From Nitrososphaera sp. (GTDB lineage: Archaea; Thermoproteota; Nitrososphaeria; Nitrososphaerales; Nitrososphaeraceae), in contig JAICPK010000050.1 in the NCBI GenBank assembly GCA_025929855.1, forward strand, positions 1 to 7,035: DNA of 7,035 bases. The letters are read 5' to 3'. Position numbers and translations under genes: made by a program. Of the stretch, positions 5,647 through 7,035 are shown piece after piece (positions within the stretch are counted from its first letter, which is position 1; each line of letters opens with the position of its first letter). The notes under the pieces are model-generated. The model was not told where the DNA came from. It worked only from the letters and a program-made list of their open reading frames with translations, and made no database searches.

Positions 5647-5966
5647 GAGGCAGGGAGGATCGGGGTGCCAGCCGTACCCCATACTGGAAATCGGCTTTAT
5701 GCCAGGATCAGTAACTGCCGGGTAAATCCGCTGGCAGGAGGTACTCGCTGGCCTTGCGGAAATGAAATCATGCCGTGCTGGATGGTTATGAGCGGCGACC
5801 TACGCGAAGGCGGAGTCTCGACCGCAAATCGCCGAAAGGGGTGAGGTCCGGGAGGGAGCAACCCTAAGGCGTCATAACCCTGCTGGCACGTCTACGTGGT
5901 GGATCTTGCAAGGCCTGAAATGGGACCTTTTGCCAACGGTGGTACCGGCAGGCTGCCTCCGATCTT
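5647..5966 (+). ncRNA. ffs: Signal recognition particle RNA (archaeal 7S RNA)
   Basis: This 320-nt RNA is the scaffold of SRP, binding SRP54 and SRP19 and pairing functionally with FtsY. The ends form helix 1 (GAGGCAG at 5647-5653 with CTGCCTC at 5953-5959). Helices 3 (GGGGT 5662-5666 / ACCCC 5676-5680) and 4 (CTGG 5684-5687 / CCAG 5702-5705) carry loops with GCC and GGC that can form the known loop-loop contact. Helix 8 is at 5831-5870: GCC/GGC base, a symmetric loop TGAG (5842-5845) opposite AGCA (5857-5860), and tetraloop GGGA (5850-5853) in GTCCGGGAGGGAGCA, the SRP54-binding core. The long paired arms between are helix 5, with helix 6 around 5790-5830. Length and helix content fit archaeal SRP RNA. 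The exact 3' end is uncertain by a few bases. The gene lies between the tRNA thiolase and ferredoxin genes, each with its own promoter. Confidence 0.93.
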
Positions 5967-5970
5967 TCTT
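5961..5970 (+). terminator. T-rich end of the SRP RNA gene
   Basis: GATCTTTCTT directly follows the terminal helix of the SRP RNA and is a plausible archaeal oligo-T termination point. It is short and interrupted by one C. Confidence 0.35.
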
Positions 5971-5979
5971 GTAGCATGA

Positions 5980-5987
5980 TTTAAATT
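5980..5987 (+). promoter_or_regulatory. TATA-like box of the ferredoxin-dph2 operon
   Basis: TTTAAATT (within GATTTAAATTG) is centred about 26 bp upstream of 6009. This would place transcription start after the ATG at 6000 and just before the in-frame TTG at 6015, which favours the shorter ferredoxin. Confidence 0.4.
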
Positions 5988-5999
5988 GAGTTTGTCAAA

Positions 6000-6314
6000 A
6001 TGCTTTCTCTTATATTGCCTATCGATCCCAATTTTCAGGCAAACAGGGTTCCTATAACCTATGATACGCTTAAGGTGTGGAAAAATGCGTCAAGTACCCT
6101 GGGGATTTATGGCACTGACGTGGCAGTCGACTTTGATTCTTGCATAGGAGACGGCGCATGTATTGAAGTATGTCCTGTAAATGTATTTGATTGGCATGGG
6201 GCGGGTGCTGACAGGAAAGCTATACCTGCAAGGGAGCGCGACTGCATTTACTGCTTTGGATGTGAAGCAGTGTGCCCAAAGTTTGCAATAAGGGTGACAA
6301 AGCGTCAAGCATGA
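6000..6314 (+). CDS. 7Fe ferredoxin ([3Fe-4S][4Fe-4S]), Sulfolobus type without zinc-site histidines
   Basis: This cytoplasmic electron carrier is 104 residues from the ATG at 6000, or 99 from the TTG at 6015 (PIDPNFQANR), which matches the start of Sulfolobus ferredoxin (GIDPNYRTNR) and the TATA spacing. The extension is followed by LGIYGTDVAVDFDSCIGDGA. Cys 48, 54 and 58 with Asp 51 (CIGDGACIEVCP) and Cys 82, 85, 88 and 92 (CIYCFGCEAVCP) give seven cysteines: by homology Cys 48, 54 and 92 hold a [3Fe-4S] cluster and Cys 58, 82, 85 and 88 a [4Fe-4S] cluster, with Asp 51 replacing a fourth cysteine. Sulfolobus ferredoxin binds zinc through His16, His19, His34 and Asp76; here there is no histidine before residue 66, and the His34 position is Tyr (LGIYGT). 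The stop overlaps the dph2 start as ATGA, so the two are probably translated together. Confidence 0.92.
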   Translation: MLSLILPIDPNFQANRVPITYDTLKVWKNASSTLGIYGTDVAVDFDSCIGDGACIEVCPVNVFDWHGAGADRKAIPARERDCIYCFGCEAVCPKFAIRVTKRQA

Positions 6315-7035
6315 CAATCAGAGTAAATGAGAAAAAGATTTTTGAAGCAATAGAGCATAAAAAACCCAGGTCAGTTGCACTAAATGGGCCGGAGGCTTTA
6401 ATCCCAAAATTGCAGGATGTAGCTGACCACATAGCCGAAACCTTTGGCATTCAAGTCTATATCATAGGTGATGCATGTTGGGGTTCATGTGATCTTAACA
6501 CGCACGCTGCAGACATGTTGGCGGCAGACATTCTATTCAATATCGGCCACACCATTGCATTGGATACTTTTGGCCATAAGGTCATGATGATAGATGCATA
6601 TGATGACATCAGCTTTGATATCGTAGCCGAGAAGTGCGCAAGAGAGCTTGCAGGAAAGTACAACACACTCTCGCTTGTAACCGACAGCCAACACCTTCAC
6701 AGAATAGACAGCGTGAAAAAGATATTTGAAGATCATGGCTACAAGATCATAATTGGGAGAGGCAGAGGCCAACTTCGTGACGCGCAGGTGTTTGGTTGCG
6801 AATTTTATCCGGCCTATAATATACAAAAGCAGGTTGACGCCTACATTTTTCTAGGACAAAGCATGTTTCATTCTGCTAGCGTGGCTTTGTCTACTGAAAA
6901 ACCGACGTTCATGCTCGACCCATATTTTGAAGAATATACTGAAGTAAATGAATTTGCTCAAGGCATGCAAAAGAAAGCTATACTGTCCGTCTATAAGGCT
7001 CTTGATGCGAAAAAGATAGGCATAGTCATAGGCCT
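6311..7035 (+). CDS. dph2: Diphthamide biosynthesis enzyme Dph2, N-terminal two thirds (partial)
   Basis: Dph2 is a non-classical radical-SAM [4Fe-4S] enzyme that transfers the 3-amino-3-carboxypropyl group of S-adenosylmethionine to a histidine of elongation factor 2, the first step of diphthamide synthesis. The 241 codons present begin MTIRVNEKKIFEAIEHKK and run off the window; the usual archaeal length is about 340. IIGDACWGSCDLN (51-63) holds Cys 60, and RDAQVFGCEFYPAYN holds Cys 163. These match Cys59 and Cys163 of Pyrococcus horikoshii Dph2, two of its three cluster ligands; the third (Cys287) would lie beyond the edge. FLGQSMFHSASVALSTEKPT (180-199) followed by FMLDPYF (200-206) is another family block. 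An extra Cys at 56 sits in the DxCWGSC loop. The ATG overlaps the ferredoxin stop, a candidate redox partner. Confidence 0.92.
   Translation, partial: MTIRVNEKKIFEAIEHKKPRSVALNGPEALIPKLQDVADHIAETFGIQVYIIGDACWGSCDLNTHAADMLAADILFNIGHTIALDTFGHKVMMIDAYDDISFDIVAEKCARELAGKYNTLSLVTDSQHLHRIDSVKKIFEDHGYKIIIGRGRGQLRDAQVFGCEFYPAYNIQKQVDAYIFLGQSMFHSASVALSTEKPTFMLDPYFEEYTEVNEFAQGMQKKAILSVYKALDAKKIGIVIG

Noticed and set aside
5655..5965. Alternative SRP RNA end pairing of GATCGG (5658-5663) with CCGATC (5959-5964)
   Set aside because: It competes with helix 3 and with the better-placed 7-bp helix 1 whose 5' end agrees with the promoter distance.
6533..6826. Minus-strand frame of 97 codons
   Set aside because: It is antisense to dph2, whose motifs are clear on the plus strand.
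1..7035. CRISPR array, insertion sequence, tRNA or att site
   Set aside because: No direct repeat series, transposase frame, terminal inverted repeats or tRNA fold was seen; gene packing is ordinary chromosomal.

Overview
The window looks archaeal, most likely a thaumarchaeon (ammonia-oxidiser lineage). This is inferred from the gene set: prefoldin alpha, FtsY, an archaeal-type SRP RNA of about 320 nt, Dph2, an archaeal Ncs6/TtuA-type tRNA thiolase, an Lrp/AsnC regulator and a Sulfolobus-like 7Fe ferredoxin. TATA-like boxes about 26 bp upstream of many start codons also suggest leaderless or nearly leaderless transcripts. The exact genus cannot be read from the sequence.

Left part (1-3484, minus strand). 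In transcription order this holds a geranylgeranyl-reductase-family flavoprotein, prefoldin alpha (pfdA), the SRP receptor FtsY and the N-terminal half of ornithine carbamoyltransferase (argF, cut by the left edge). pfdA has its own TATA-like box just after the flavoprotein gene. pfdA-ftsY-argF are tightly packed, with ftsY and argF overlapping by 29 nt, and probably form one operon. FtsY is unusual: its GTPase core sits at the N-terminus and is followed by a highly charged tail of about 190 residues.

Middle part (3485-5605). A divergent promoter region leads into a small two-helix membrane protein (+) and then a small zinc-ribbon protein (+). The zinc-ribbon gene converges on an Lrp/AsnC regulator (-). 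The regulator is divergent from a Ncs6/TtuA-family tRNA 2-thiolation enzyme (+). A nearly perfect 32-bp palindrome lies between these two genes, and each arm contains a TATA-like sequence. It may be both a bidirectional promoter and an operator.

Right part (5606-7035, plus strand). The SRP RNA gene has its own TATA-like box. It is followed by a 7Fe ferredoxin of the Sulfolobus type that lacks the N-terminal zinc-binding histidines, and then by dph2 (cut by the right edge). The ferredoxin stop and dph2 start overlap (ATGA), which suggests translational coupling and makes this ferredoxin a candidate electron donor for the Fe-S enzyme Dph2.

A common theme is translation and protein biogenesis: SRP RNA and receptor, a folding chaperone, tRNA thiolation and EF-2 diphthamide. 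No mobile element, CRISPR array, tRNA or rRNA was seen. I do not see a clearly new defence or mobile system; the most interesting signals are the palindrome, the FtsY tail and the ferredoxin-Dph2 coupling.
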